Under the pieces are notes generated by a model, which ran no database searches, was not told the origin of the DNA, and saw only the letters and a program-made list of their open reading frames with translations. A stretch of 64,000 bases of DNA from Microbacterium sp. AZCO (GTDB taxonomy: Bacteria > Actinomycetota > Actinomycetes > Actinomycetales > Microbacteriaceae). The stretch is from positions 3,844,001 to 3,908,000 of the forward strand of contig NZ_CP154857.1 of NCBI RefSeq assembly GCF_039614715.1. Direction: 5' to 3'. Both the position numbers and the translations under genes were made by a program. Below, one piece after another: positions 23,957 to 32,242 of this stretch. The first letter of the stretch is position 1; the number at the start of each line of letters is the position of its first letter.

Positions 23957-24913
23957 TCAGCCCCGCAGCGAGTCGGCGACCTCGCGCAGCGCGTCCGCCG
24001 AGCGGCGGAACAGCCCGAGCTCGCTCGCCGAGAACTGCGTCTCGGCGATCGCGACGGCGCCCGAGGCCGACACGATCGAGGGCACCGAGAGCGCGACGCC
24101 GCTCACGCCGTGGAAGTCCTGCAGCACGGTCGAGACGGGCATTACCGCGTGCTCATCGTGAAGGATGGCCTCGACGATCCGGGCGGACGACAGGCCGATG
24201 GCGTAGTTCGTCGCGCCCTTGCCCTGGATCACCTTGTAGGCGGCATCCCGAACGTCCACGGCGATCTGATCGAGTTCGTCGACCGTCATCTTGGGCTGTC
24301 CGTCGGCGGGCTGCCAGTCGAGGATCGGCACCGTGCCGATCGTCGTCTTCGACCACAGCGGGAACTCCGTGTCGCCGTGCTCACCGACGATGTAGGCGTG
24401 GACGCTCGACGTCGACACGCCCGCGCGCCGCCCCAGCAGCCAGCGCAGGCGGGACGTGTCGAGCACGGTGCCCGAGGCGAAGATGCGCTCGGGCGGCAGG
24501 CCCGTCGCCTCCTGCGCGAGCACCGTCAGCACGTCGCACGGGTTGGTCACGATGACATAGATCGCGTTCGGGGCGACCTCGAGCAGCTGCGGGAGCATCG
24601 CCTTCAGGATGTTCGCGTTCGTGCCGGCGAGCTCGATGCGCGTCTGGCCCGGCTTCTGCTTCGCGCCGGCCGTGATGACGACGACGTGGGACCCTTCGGC
24701 GACCGCGACGTCGCTGCCGCCGATGATGTCGCTCGTTCCGGTGAACTGCGTGCCGTGGGCGAGGTCGAGCACCTCCGCCTCGACCTTCTCGGTCGCGATG
24801 TCGTACAGCGCGACATGCCGGGCCGATCCCCGGATGAGGGCCGCGTAGGCCACGCTCGATCCGACGCCCCCGGCGCCGACGACGGTGAGTTTCGAGTTCT
24901 CGATCACGCTCAT
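23957..24913 (-). CDS. ldh: L-lactate dehydrogenase
   Basis: A 318-residue enzyme for NAD-dependent interconversion of L-lactate and pyruvate. The Rossmann motif VGAGGVGSS is at 12-20. The substrate-specificity loop AKQKPGQTR has Gln86, the lactate-type residue (malate enzymes have Arg), and Arg92. The active-site His179 lies in GEHGD. The start is ATG at 24913, where the MSVIENSKLTVVGAGGVG opening fits the family. It stands alone, divergent from the LLM oxidoreductase gene. Confidence 0.93.
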   Translation of the reverse strand: MSVIENSKLTVVGAGGVGSSVAYAALIRGSARHVALYDIATEKVEAEVLDLAHGTQFTGTSDIIGGSDVAVAEGSHVVVITAGAKQKPGQTRIELAGTNANILKAMLPQLLEVAPNAIYVIVTNPCDVLTVLAQEATGLPPERIFASGTVLDTSRLRWLLGRRAGVSTSSVHAYIVGEHGDTEFPLWSKTTIGTVPILDWQPADGQPKMTVDELDQIAVDVRDAAYKVIQGKGATNYAIGLSSARIVEAILHDEHAVMPVSTVLQDFHGVSGVALSVPSIVSASGAVAIAETQFSASELGLFRRSADALREVADSLRG

Positions 24914-25046
24914 GCGGCCAGTCTGGCAGTGAGACGTCGTCGCGGGCCAGGATTGAAAGGCCGCCCTCCCGGCGGGCGCCAATCGGGCCTAGCCTGACAC
25001 TCGGGTCGGATGCGGCATCCGATGACTCGCATTCGATCGGAGCGGC

Positions 25047-25907
25047 ATGGACTTCGGGCTTCACATCGCGGACTTCACCTTCACGAGCGGCCCCGGGCAG
25101 CTCGGACCGGCACTGGCCGCGCATGTGCGCAGCGCGGAAGCGGCGGGCATCGCCCGCATCACCGTCATGGACCACTTCTGGCAGCTGCCGGGCATCGGCC
25201 CCGTCGAGCACGAGATGCTCGAGGCGTATGCGACTCTCGGCTTCCTCGCCGCGCACACCGAAAAGGCGCTGCTGCATACGCTCGTGACCGGCGTGATCTA
25301 CCGGCATCCCGCGCTGCTCGCGAAGCAGGTGACGACCCTCGATGTGCTCTCCGGAGGCCGCGCGGGCCTCGGCATCGGCGCCGCCTGGAACGAGCAGGAG
25401 TCGCGCGGACTCGGCTTCGCCTTCCCGCCGGTCGCGGAGCGGTTCCGGCAGCTGGAAGAGACGCTCCAGATCTGCCTGCAGATGTGGTCGGACTCGGAGG
25501 AGCCGTACGAGGGTGCCATCTGGCAGTTCGAGCGGACTCTGAACTCGCCGCAGAGCCTCACGCGACCGCATCCGTATCTCATGATCGGCGGCGGGGGTGA
25601 GAAGAAGACGCTGCGCCTCGTCGCCCAGTACGCCGACGCCTGCAATCTCGGCGTGCGCGACGAGCTCCCGACGCACAAGCTCGAGGTGCTCCGCCGACAC
25701 TGCGACGCGGTCGGGCGCGACTACGACACGATCGAGAAGACCGCGATGATCGGCGTCGACCCGTCATCGACCCCCGCGAGCGTCGCGTCGCTCACGCGAC
25801 AGCTCGAGGAGATCGGCTTCACGGCGACGTACGTCTTCTCGGTCGGCATCCCCGATCCGGAGCGCGTCGTCGAGCTGATCGCCGGGGCCATCGGCGAACT
25901 GGATTGA
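25047..25907 (+). CDS. LLM-class (luciferase-like, probably F420-dependent) oxidoreductase
   Basis: A 286-residue TIM-barrel flavin/F420 oxidoreductase. It has the MDHFWQLP segment near residues 38-45, GVIYRHPALLAKQVTTLDVLSGGRAGLGIGAAW (about 80-112), and PYLMIGGGGEKKTLRL (about 177-192). The lack of a separate flavin reductase and the sequence type favour F420. The substrate is unknown. The start is ATG at 25047; there are no close partners on the strand. Confidence 0.82.
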   Translation: MDFGLHIADFTFTSGPGQLGPALAAHVRSAEAAGIARITVMDHFWQLPGIGPVEHEMLEAYATLGFLAAHTEKALLHTLVTGVIYRHPALLAKQVTTLDVLSGGRAGLGIGAAWNEQESRGLGFAFPPVAERFRQLEETLQICLQMWSDSEEPYEGAIWQFERTLNSPQSLTRPHPYLMIGGGGEKKTLRLVAQYADACNLGVRDELPTHKLEVLRRHCDAVGRDYDTIEKTAMIGVDPSSTPASVASLTRQLEEIGFTATYVFSVGIPDPERVVELIAGAIGELD

Positions 25908-25972
25908 GGGATGCCGCGCCCCCGCGCCCGCTCGATTCGCGATGCCGGGCCGTGTGACGTAAACTCTTCGGC

Positions 25973-26063
25973 GGTGACGTGTCCGAGCGGCCGAAGGTGC
26001 AACTCTCGAAAAGTTGTGTAGGGTAACCCCCTACCGTGGGTTCAAATCCCACCGTCACCGCCA
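25973..26063 (+). tRNA. tRNA-Ser(CGA)
   Basis: The acceptor stem GGTGACG/CGTCACC closes the cloverleaf. The anticodon stem CAACT/AGTTG encloses the loop CTCGAAA, giving anticodon CGA, which reads UCG. A long variable arm (GTAGGG...CCCTAC type) marks it as serine. The T arm contains GGTTCAAATCC. Discriminator G is at 26060 and an encoded CCA at 26061-26063. A TAAACT -10 box at 25960-25965 implies a start at the first base of the tRNA, so the transcript would have almost no leader. Confidence 0.96.
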
Positions 26064-26065
26064 TG

Positions 26066-26090
26066 AAAACCCCTGCTGAGCAGGGGTTTT
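26066..26090 (+). terminator. tRNA-Ser terminator
   Basis: A perfect 11-bp stem, AAAACCCCTGC (26066-26076) and GCAGGGGTTTT (26080-26090), has a 3-nt loop and ends in four Ts. This is a classical intrinsic terminator directly after the tRNA. Confidence 0.9.
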
Positions 26091-26176
26091 CGCATTTGCA
26101 GGAGCAACCGGACCACACCTTCCCGCTCTTAATGGTCTCGTCGCGCGCCGGCGCAAACCCATGATCGATAGGGCGC

Positions 26177-26204
26177 GATGAGCCGCTCTCATTCGCGGCT
26201 CATC
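26177..26204. repeat. 10-bp hairpin upstream of alkaline phosphatase
   Basis: GATGAGCCGC (26177-26186) and GCGGCTCATC (26195-26204) form a perfect stem with an 8-nt loop. No T run follows. It could be a weak terminator or part of the alkaline phosphatase regulatory region. Confidence 0.5.
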
Positions 26205-26252
26205 AGACCGTGGACGGCCCGTCACCTGCCGATGCCCACTCGGTCTGGAATC

Positions 26253-26274
26253 GTTCACGCGGCGTCCATCGAAG
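26253..26274 (+). promoter_or_regulatory. candidate PHO box before alkaline phosphatase
   Basis: GTTCACGCGGC followed directly by GTCCATCGAAG looks like two 11-nt direct-repeat units of an actinobacterial PhoP site. The first unit is good and the second weak. Phosphate-starvation control of the alkaline phosphatase 63 nt downstream would make sense. The match is modest and no -10 box is assigned. Confidence 0.35.
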
Positions 26275-26336
26275 AGGAGTCGGCTGAGGGAGCCTGATTC
26301 GAGGCATCCACCCACTGATCCTGGAGTCCATTCCGC

Positions 26337-28016
26337 ATGTCTTCCACGCGCAAGAAGTCGCGCGCACGCGCGCTCGCGTTCATCGGGGTCGGGGCGCTCG
26401 CCGCCGCGACCCTCGTGTCGACAGGGGCCGTCGCCGCCGGCATCGTCACCAACCCCCACCGCATCGAGGGCGACCAGACGAGCGCCGTCAAGCAGGCCAT
26501 CGTCTCCGGCCCGGCCAAGAACGTCATCCTCCTCATCGGCGACGGCATGGGCGACTCCGAGATCACCGTCGCGCGCAACTACCAGTACGGCGCGGCCGGC
26601 GAGCTTCCCGGCATCGACGCCCTGCCGCTGACCGGCTCGTACACGACCTACTCGATCTACAAGGACGGGCCCCAGCGCGGTCTGCCCGACTACGTGCCCG
26701 ACTCGGCCGCGACCGGCAGCGCCTGGGCCACCGGCAGCAAGACGTACGACAACGCCATCTCGGTCGACATCGACGGCCAGCCGCTTCCGACGATCCTCGA
26801 GATCGCGAAGGCGAACGGCATGGCGACCGGCGACGTGTCGACCGCCGAGATCCAGGATGCGACGCCCGCCGTCCAGGTCGCGCACGTGGACGCCCGCTCC
26901 TGCTACGGCCCCGACTCCGCCACCTGCGGCGACGACGCGCTGGCTGCCGGCGGTCTCGGCTCGATCTCGGAGCAGCTCCTCAACACGCGCCCCGACGTCG
27001 TCCTCGGCGGCGGACTGGCGAGCTTCCAGCAGACCGCGAAGGCCGGTCAGTGGAACGGGAAGACTCTTCTCGATCAGGCCGCCGACCGCGGCTACCAGGT
27101 CGTGACCGATGCCGCCGGCCTCGCCTCGGTCTCGGCGGCGAACCAGTCCAAGCCCGTCCTGGGGCTGTTCACGGGCGGCAACTTCCCGACCCGCTACGCG
27201 GCCACCACCGCGACCGTCGGCGGCGCCGACACGCCCACGACCTGCACGGAGAACCCGGACCGCCTCCCCAAGGAGCTCTCGCTCGCCTCCCTCACCTCTA
27301 AGGCGATCGATCTCCTCTCCGCCAAGCAGAAGGGCGACAAGGGCTTCTTCCTGCAGGTCGAGGGAGCCAGCATCGACAAGCGCGACCACTCGGCGGACGC
27401 GTGCGGCCAGATCGGCGAGACCATCGACCTCGATGAGGCGGTGCAGGTCGCGCTCGCCTACGCCAAGCAGAAGGGCGACACGCTCGTCCTCGTCACGGCC
27501 GATCACGCCCACACGAGCCAGATCGTCGACTCGACGCCCCCGACCTCGCTCTCCACGGCCCTCACGACGGTCGACGGCTCGGTCATGAAGATCTCGTACG
27601 GCACGGCGGCCGCCGGCGGCTCGCAGCAGCACACCGGCTCGCAGGTGCGCATCGCGGGCTTCGGTCCGGGCGCGGCGAACATCGTGGGTCTCACCGACCA
27701 GACCGACACCTTCGGCACGATCACCGGCACCCTCGGCCTGAACCTCGAGACGGCCGCGCTGAGCAAGGGCGCCAAGCTCAAGCCCGGGGTCAGCGGGTCG
27801 GGTGACGTCGTCACGATCACCGGCACCGGGTTCTCGGGCGACCGCCAGGTGAGCGTCGCGTTCGGCAGCCAGACGCAGGTGGTCGACGTCGTCGACGGCT
27901 CCATCTCGGCATCGTTCACCGCTCCCGACGCGAAGCTCGTCAAGGTCGTCACCGTGACGGCGAAGGGCCAGCAGAGCGCGGTGACCGCCAAAACGGTCTA
28001 CGCGGTGCACAAGTAG
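26337..28016 (+). CDS. secreted alkaline phosphatase with C-terminal Ig-like domain
   Basis: A 559-residue phosphomonoesterase. A signal peptide (basic start, hydrophobic residues ~11-32, cut after about VAA) directs export. Metal ligand Asp69 lies in [10 protein letters not shown], the phosphorylated Ser123 in [13 protein letters not shown], and late metal ligands in TADHAHTSQ and in QHTGSQVRI. After the catalytic domain (to about residue 475), roughly 80 residues ([28 protein letters not shown]...) form an IPT/Ig-like domain absent from standard PhoA. The start is ATG at 26337 with GGAG 11 nt upstream. It releases phosphate outside the cell. Confidence 0.92.
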   Translation: MSSTRKKSRARALAFIGVGALAAATLVSTGAVAAGIVTNPHRIEGDQTSAVKQAIVSGPAKNVILLIGDGMGDSEITVARNYQYGAAGELPGIDALPLTGSYTTYSIYKDGPQRGLPDYVPDSAATGSAWATGSKTYDNAISVDIDGQPLPTILEIAKANGMATGDVSTAEIQDATPAVQVAHVDARSCYGPDSATCGDDALAAGGLGSISEQLLNTRPDVVLGGGLASFQQTAKAGQWNGKTLLDQAADRGYQVVTDAAGLASVSAANQSKPVLGLFTGGNFPTRYAATTATVGGADTPTTCTENPDRLPKELSLASLTSKAIDLLSAKQKGDKGFFLQVEGASIDKRDHSADACGQIGETIDLDEAVQVALAYAKQKGDTLVLVTADHAHTSQIVDSTPPTSLSTALTTVDGSVMKISYGTAAAGGSQQHTGSQVRIAGFGPGAANIVGLTDQTDTFGTITGTLGLNLETAALSKGAKLKPGVSGSGDVVTITGTGFSGDRQVSVAFGSQTQVVDVVDGSISASFTAPDAKLVKVVTVTAKGQQSAVTAKTVYAVHK

Positions 28017-28029
28017 GCATCCTTCTGAG

Positions 28030-28058
28030 ACGGCCGGCTCCCGTCGGGGGCCGGCCGT
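28030..28058 (+). terminator. alkaline phosphatase terminator
   Basis: ACGGCCGGC (28030-28038) and GCCGGCCGT (28050-28058) form a stem that extends inward through one wobble pair. TTTCGG follows. It lies 13 nt after the stop codon. Confidence 0.8.
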
Positions 28059-28108
28059 TTCGGCTGTCCGCGGGAGTCAGCAGCCGTGCACGTCGACCGG
28101 CGCAACCG

Positions 28109-28852
28109 TCAGCGCCGGGGCGTCCAGCCCGGTGGAAGCGGATCGTCGATCGCCGCACGCTCCCGATCGGCCGCGGCCGACCATCCCTGCGCCTCGTCGA
28201 CCGTCGAGAATGCGCCGCGCGCGACGCGGAGGCCGACGTCGTCGTGGTGCATGCGGGGCGCACCGCCGCGCCGGGTCGAGGCGCGGGCGCTCCACGCGTC
28301 ATCCGCGAATCCTCCGCCCCGGAAGACGCGGTAGTCGCCGTAGCGCGCAGGATCGAGGAGGTCCCAGCACCACTCCCACACGTTGCCGAGGGTGTCGAAC
28401 AGGCCGTGGAGGTTCGGCAGCTTCCCCCCGACGTCCTGGGGACTGCCCACGCCGTCGGCGCTCGTCCACGCCACCTCGGCGAGGGGGCCGTAGTGCGGGC
28501 CCGTCGATCCCGCCCGGCACGCGGACTCCCACTCGGCTTCCGTCGGCAGGCGGTAGCCGTCCGCACCGACGTCCCACGCGACCTCTTCCCCGTCGAAGGT
28601 GTAAGCCGGGTCGAGACCCTCCCACTCCGAGGCGGCGTTGCAGAAGCGGATCGCGCGGAGCCAGCTCAGATCGGTCGCGGGGCGGCGGGGGTGGGATGCC
28701 GTCTCCCCGAGCATCTCGGCGAGCTGCTCCTGCGTGACGGGGTAGACGCCCAGCTCGAACGGCTCCAGCTCGACCGTCCACCGCCGCTTGCGCCGTGCGT
28801 CGTGCAGCCGAACTGCTCCGCCGGGGATGCGCGCGAGCTCGAGGTCCGGCAT
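28109..28852 (-). CDS. SUMF1/FGE-fold protein, probably not a formylglycine enzyme
   Basis: A 247-residue member of the formylglycine-generating-enzyme fold: IPGGAVRL near the start, YPVTQEQLAEML, GYRLPTEAEWESA, GNVWEWCWDLLD, then FRGGGFADDAW. In true FGE the stretch after RGGS(W/F) carries the copper-binding active-site cysteines. Here that stretch (ADDAWSARASTRR) has none, so sulfatase activation is unlikely. Such proteins often serve other oxidative or binding roles. No sulfatase gene is in the window. The neighbouring alkaline phosphatase gene converges with it. Confidence 0.8.
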   Translation of the reverse strand: MPDLELARIPGGAVRLHDARRKRRWTVELEPFELGVYPVTQEQLAEMLGETASHPRRPATDLSWLRAIRFCNAASEWEGLDPAYTFDGEEVAWDVGADGYRLPTEAEWESACRAGSTGPHYGPLAEVAWTSADGVGSPQDVGGKLPNLHGLFDTLGNVWEWCWDLLDPARYGDYRVFRGGGFADDAWSARASTRRGGAPRMHHDDVGLRVARGAFSTVDEAQGWSAAADRERAAIDDPLPPGWTPRR

Positions 28853-28894
28853 CCATCCAGTTTTGCAGGCTCGTGGCTGCGTGGCCCGCTCGGC

Positions 28895-29761
28895 TCACGC
28901 TCGTTCGACGGGGAGCCACAGCTCGCAGGTGGCGGTGCTGAAGTCCGCTGCACGATCGAGCACCGAGACGATGGACGGTCCGGGCCGAAGCCGCCACGGG
29001 TTGGACGGGAACCACTCCGTCGCGGTGGCAGCCCACGTGGACTGCAGCGCGCGGGGGTATTCGCCCTCGACGCGGAAGACGGCCCAGGTGCCCGCGGGCA
29101 CCTCGAGGGTGTCGAGGTCGTCGGGCGACGGCGTCTGCTCGGTGACCGCGACGCCGTGCAGGTAGGTCAGCCGGCTCCCCTCGGTGTAGTCCGGGTCGAC
29201 GTCGGCGCTCACTTGGAGCAAGCCGGTCGGCTCGGTATCGCCGAGTGCTTTGAGTCGTGCGTGCTCGCCGGCGGGCAGCGATGCGATGTGCGCCTGGATG
29301 TGCGGGTTGACACCTTCGTGGATGAGGGGCACGCGGGTGGCATGCCCGATGAGACGGAACGCGGGTCGATCTGCGATGCGGGTGTCCATGGGGGTGCTTC
29401 CTTCTACGGTCAGGCGGAACCTGAGCTGCGGTTGTGTCCGAAGGGGGCCGCCGTCTCGTCGGATGTCGCTGGGGCCGGCACCGTGCACGGAGCGGAACGC
29501 TCGGCCGAATGCTTCGGTCGAGCCGTAGCCGTAGCGCACGGCGATGCTCAGCAGATCACTCTCACCGAGGACGTCCGCCGCCGCGACCGACATCCGCCGT
29601 CGCCGGATGTACTCCGACAGCGGCATGCCCGCCAGCGACGAGAACATGCGCCGGAGGTGATACTCGGTGGTGCCGAGCTGGCTTGCCAGCGAAGCCACAT
29701 CGATCCGGTCGTCGAGGTGGTCCTCGACCAGCTCGGCGAGTCGGTTCAGTTCCGCGATCAC
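28895..29761 (-). CDS. AraC-family regulator with GyrI-like effector domain
   Basis: A 288-residue regulator. The two AraC helix-turn-helices occupy residues ~1-100 (IDVASLASQLGTTEYHLRRMFSS and LLSIAVRYGYGSTEAFGRAFR). The C-terminal half is a GyrI-like small-molecule-binding domain, with PLIHEGVNPHI, YLHGVAVTE, LEVPAGTWAVFRVEG and a terminal CELWLPVERA. Proteins of this make-up often sense drugs or hydrophobic ligands. I chose GTG at 29761 because AAGGAGGG lies just upstream; a GTG 21 nt earlier is possible. The target is unknown. Confidence 0.82.
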   Translation of the reverse strand: MIAELNRLAELVEDHLDDRIDVASLASQLGTTEYHLRRMFSSLAGMPLSEYIRRRRMSVAAADVLGESDLLSIAVRYGYGSTEAFGRAFRSVHGAGPSDIRRDGGPLRTQPQLRFRLTVEGSTPMDTRIADRPAFRLIGHATRVPLIHEGVNPHIQAHIASLPAGEHARLKALGDTEPTGLLQVSADVDPDYTEGSRLTYLHGVAVTEQTPSPDDLDTLEVPAGTWAVFRVEGEYPRALQSTWAATATEWFPSNPWRLRPGPSIVSVLDRAADFSTATCELWLPVERA

Positions 29762-29881
29762 GGCCCTCCTTCCACAGACCACCCTTCCGCTCTGCGTCGA
29801 TCCGCACCCTACTATCGCGGTCCGATCCGATCGCCCGGCGACCCCCCGCTGAGGCGCACGCCATCGCCGCCCCGCGACGTT

Positions 29882-29924
29882 CGAAGCCCCGCGACCCGCG
29901 CGAACACTCGGGGGCGGGGCTTCG
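29882..29924 (-). terminator. terminator of the small exported-protein gene
   Basis: CGAAGCCCCG (29882-29891) and CGGGGCTTCG (29915-29924) form a perfect 10-bp stem. It lies 36-78 nt beyond the stop of the small reverse-strand gene. Confidence 0.55.
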
Positions 29925-29959
29925 GTCTGCTCAGCCGTGAGACGGCGAGGCGGCTCGGC

Positions 29960-30178
29960 TCAGTCGCCGCACACCATGTGGGCCGTGGCGTTCTTGCCCT
30001 GGCCGCCGATCGCCTTCACGACGTCACCCACGTTGGTGAAGCCGAGCGCTCCGACGGTGTTGATCGTCTTGTGCACCTGGCCGAAGCAGGCCGCATCGGA
30101 CGGCGCGGCGTTGGCGGCGCCGGCGAAGCCGAAGACGGCGAGAGCGACGATGGCCCCGGTTGCGAGAATGCGCTTCAT
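29960..30178 (-). CDS. small exported protein with two cysteines
   Basis: A 72-residue protein with a clear signal peptide (MKRILATGAIVALAVFGFAG, cut near ANA/AP at about 24-25). The mature protein has about 47 residues and two cysteines, one near each end (CFGQVHKT and HMVCGD), which probably form one disulfide. A GALGFTNVGDVVKAIGGQGKNAT core lies between them. The ribosome binding site GAGGGGAAAG precedes ATG 30178. I do not recognise the family. The upstream 10-bp palindrome GAAGTACTTC (30222-30231) may be an operator. Confidence 0.7.
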   Translation of the reverse strand: MKRILATGAIVALAVFGFAGAANAAPSDAACFGQVHKTINTVGALGFTNVGDVVKAIGGQGKNATAHMVCGD

Positions 30179-30342
30179 TGGACTTTCCCCTCTTCTGGAG
30201 CGGGCACGGGTCACCCGCCATGAAGTACTTCTCCCGCCCGCGCCGATTTGGATGCACCCGCCGTCCGGAACCGTCCAGATCGGGAGGGGATGGATGCCGA
30301 AGGGCACGAGCGACCGCCTGAGCGGGGCCGCCGAAGCCGGAG

Positions 30343-31101
30343 CTACTTCGCGACGAGCGTCGTCTCGAAGCTGTACATGTCGGGGCGGTAGCAGTGGTGC
30401 CCGTACTCGATGGCGCGTCCCGAGCTGTCGTAGGCCACGCGCTCCATGGTGAGCACGGGTCCCGTGCGATCGATGTCGAGGAGTTCGCCCTCATCGCCGT
30501 GGGCACGGCGCGCGCCGATCTTCTGATTGGCGATGCGGATCGTCACGCCCCGGCCGCGGAGGATCTGGTAGAGCCCGCGGCCCTCCAGCTGCTCTGTCGT
30601 GATGTCGGAGAACTCCGGGGGAAGGTAGTTCTCGAGCACCGCGACGGGCACCCCGTCGGTCGAGCGCTGGCGGCGGATGTAGACGATGTCCGTGCCGACG
30701 GCGACGCCGAGCGCCTGCGCGACGTCGTCGGCCGCGGGCCGCGTGTCGTGCGCGAGCACTCTCGTGCCGGGTTCGTGGTGCGTGCTCTGCAGATCTTCGT
30801 ACAGGCTCGTGAGCTCGACCTGGCGCGTCACCTGCCCCTGCACCACCTGTGTGCCGATGCCGCGGCGGCGCACGAGCAGCCCCTTGTCGACGAGCTCCTG
30901 GATGGCTCGGCGAATGGTGGGTCGGGAGAGCCCCAGGCGCTGCCCGATCGCGATCTCGTTCTCCAGACGCGCGCCGGCCGGGATCTGCCCCGAACGGATG
31001 GCGGCTTCAAGGCGGCTCGAGACCTGGAAGTACAGCGGCACCGGGCCGGTGCGGTCGAGATCCGCGAAGAGCTCGTCGGGCCAGACCACGTCGTCCGCCA
31101 T
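30343..31101 (-). CDS. iolR: GntR/HutC-family (UTRA domain) repressor, likely IolR
   Basis: A 252-residue regulator. The winged helix spans residues ~20-85 (ENEIAIGQRLGLSRPTIRRAIQELVDKGLL) and the UTRA ligand-binding domain residues ~105-245, including YIRRQRSTDGVPVAVLENYLP and TMERVAYDSSGRAIEYG. It diverges from iolC. One copy of the shared 18-nt element lies 43 nt upstream of its own ATG, right after a TATCAT -10 box, so it should repress itself. The half-sites match the C. glutamicum IolR motif as I recall it. An inositol breakdown product is the likely inducer (inference). The 5' UTR has an 8-bp hairpin (31115-31133) before a GAGGAGGA ribosome binding site. Confidence 0.8.
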   Translation of the reverse strand: MADDVVWPDELFADLDRTGPVPLYFQVSSRLEAAIRSGQIPAGARLENEIAIGQRLGLSRPTIRRAIQELVDKGLLVRRRGIGTQVVQGQVTRQVELTSLYEDLQSTHHEPGTRVLAHDTRPAADDVAQALGVAVGTDIVYIRRQRSTDGVPVAVLENYLPPEFSDITTEQLEGRGLYQILRGRGVTIRIANQKIGARRAHGDEGELLDIDRTGPVLTMERVAYDSSGRAIEYGHHCYRPDMYSFETTLVAK

Positions 31102-31143
31102 CGTTCCTCCTCATCCGCTGCCATCGGCAGCGGCTCATCCTGA

Positions 31144-31161
31144 TGTCAGGACAATGATACC
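31144..31161 (+). promoter_or_regulatory. IolR-type operator a (iolR autoregulation)
   Basis: TGTCAGGACAATGATACC. The reverse strand reads TGTCCTGACA, a full match to KGWCHTRACA. It directly follows the reverse-strand -10 TATCAT (complement of 31154-31159) of the iolR promoter. Confidence 0.7.
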
Positions 31162-31191
31162 TTGCCGACGGCTTGTCACCCGGATTGAGGC

Positions 31192-31219
31192 TTGCACGTT
31201 TCCGCGCTTGTGTTATTGT
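31192..31219 (+). promoter_or_regulatory. iolC operon promoter
   Basis: -35 TTGCAC (31192-31197), a 16-nt spacer and -10 TATTGT (31214-31219). Operator b overlaps its 3' end. The start codon of iolC follows at 31280. Confidence 0.65.
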
Positions 31220-31234
31220 TAGGACATAGTCCCG
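31217..31234 (+). promoter_or_regulatory. IolR-type operator b (iolC operon)
   Basis: TGTTAGGACATAGTCCCG. Its complement TGTCCTAACA fully matches KGWCHTRACA. It sits immediately downstream of the -10 box, a position where a bound repressor blocks initiation. Confidence 0.75.
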
Positions 31235-31279
31235 GACGACGGGGCCTCGAAGACGATACAGAGAGTTGTACAGCGGAGT

Positions 31280-32242
31280 ATGACCGAGAACAGCAGCTCC
31301 CTCGACGTCCTGGCGATCGGCCGGCTCGGGGTCGATGTCTACCCGCTCCAGGACGGAGTCGGGCTCGAAGACGTCGACACCTTCGGCAAGTACCTCGGCG
31401 GAAGCGCGGCGAACGTGAGCGTCGCCGCGGCCCGCTACGGCCGGCGATCAGCGCTCGTCTCGCGCGTGGGCGACGACCCGTTCGGCCGCTACCTCCTGCG
31501 GGAGCTCGATCGGCTCGGGGTCGACAACCGCTACGTCCACACGGATCCGGCGCTCAAGACGCCCATCACGTTCTGCGAGATCTTCCCGCCCGACGACTTC
31601 CCGCTCTACTTCTATCGCGAGCCGAAGGCTCCCGACCTCAACGTCGAGTCGGACGATCTCGACCTCGACGCCGTCCGGTCGGCGGGTGTGCTCTGGTTCA
31701 CCGCCACCGGCCTCTCGCAGGAGCCCAGCCGGGGGGCGCACCTCGCGGCACTCGAAGCCCGCGCTCGGCGCGAGTTCACGGTCTTCGACCTCGACTACCG
31801 GCCCATGTTCTGGAGCGACCCGGCCGAGGCCCGGGCCGCGGTGGGTGAGGCCCTCGGCCACGCGACCGTCGCCGTCGGCAACCGCGAGGAGTGCGAGGTC
31901 GCCGTCGGTGAGACCGAGCCCGGCCGCGCAGCCGACGCGCTCCTCGAACGAGGCGTCACGCTCGCGATCGTGAAGCAGGGGCCCAAGGGCGTCCTCGCCA
32001 AGACGGCCGATGGGACGGTCGAGGTGCCGCCCTACTTCGTCGACGTCGTCAACGGCCTCGGTGCGGGTGACGCCTTCGGCGGCGCGCTCTGCCACGGTCT
32101 GCTCTCCGGATGGGATCTCGCCCGCATCCTCCGCTTCGCCAACGTCGCGGGGGCGCTCGTCGCGTCGCGCCGCGAGTGCTCCACGGCGATGCCCGACGAG
32201 GCGGAAGTGTCCGCCATCCTCGAGACGGGAGTCCGCTCGTGA
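31280..32242 (+). CDS. iolC: 5-dehydro-2-deoxygluconokinase
   Basis: A 320-residue PfkB-family sugar kinase that phosphorylates 5-dehydro-2-deoxygluconate (DKG) to DKG-6-phosphate in inositol breakdown. It has the GRLGVDVYPLQ opening and the substrate-binding KYLGGSAANVSVAAARYG (about 37-54). The PfkB signature near the C-terminus is VVNGLGAGDAFGGALCHGLL, with the catalytic Asp in GAGDAF. It is the first gene of the forward operon. The start is ATG at 31280. The next gene overlaps its stop (GTGA). Confidence 0.93.
   Translation: MTENSSSLDVLAIGRLGVDVYPLQDGVGLEDVDTFGKYLGGSAANVSVAAARYGRRSALVSRVGDDPFGRYLLRELDRLGVDNRYVHTDPALKTPITFCEIFPPDDFPLYFYREPKAPDLNVESDDLDLDAVRSAGVLWFTATGLSQEPSRGAHLAALEARARREFTVFDLDYRPMFWSDPAEARAAVGEALGHATVAVGNREECEVAVGETEPGRAADALLERGVTLAIVKQGPKGVLAKTADGTVEVPPYFVDVVNGLGAGDAFGGALCHGLLSGWDLARILRFANVAGALVASRRECSTAMPDEAEVSAILETGVRS

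Noticed and set aside
25973..26336. tRNA-Ser as an integration site for a mobile element
   Set aside because: No integrase, direct repeat of the tRNA 3' end or foreign-looking genes follow. The next gene is an ordinary alkaline phosphatase.
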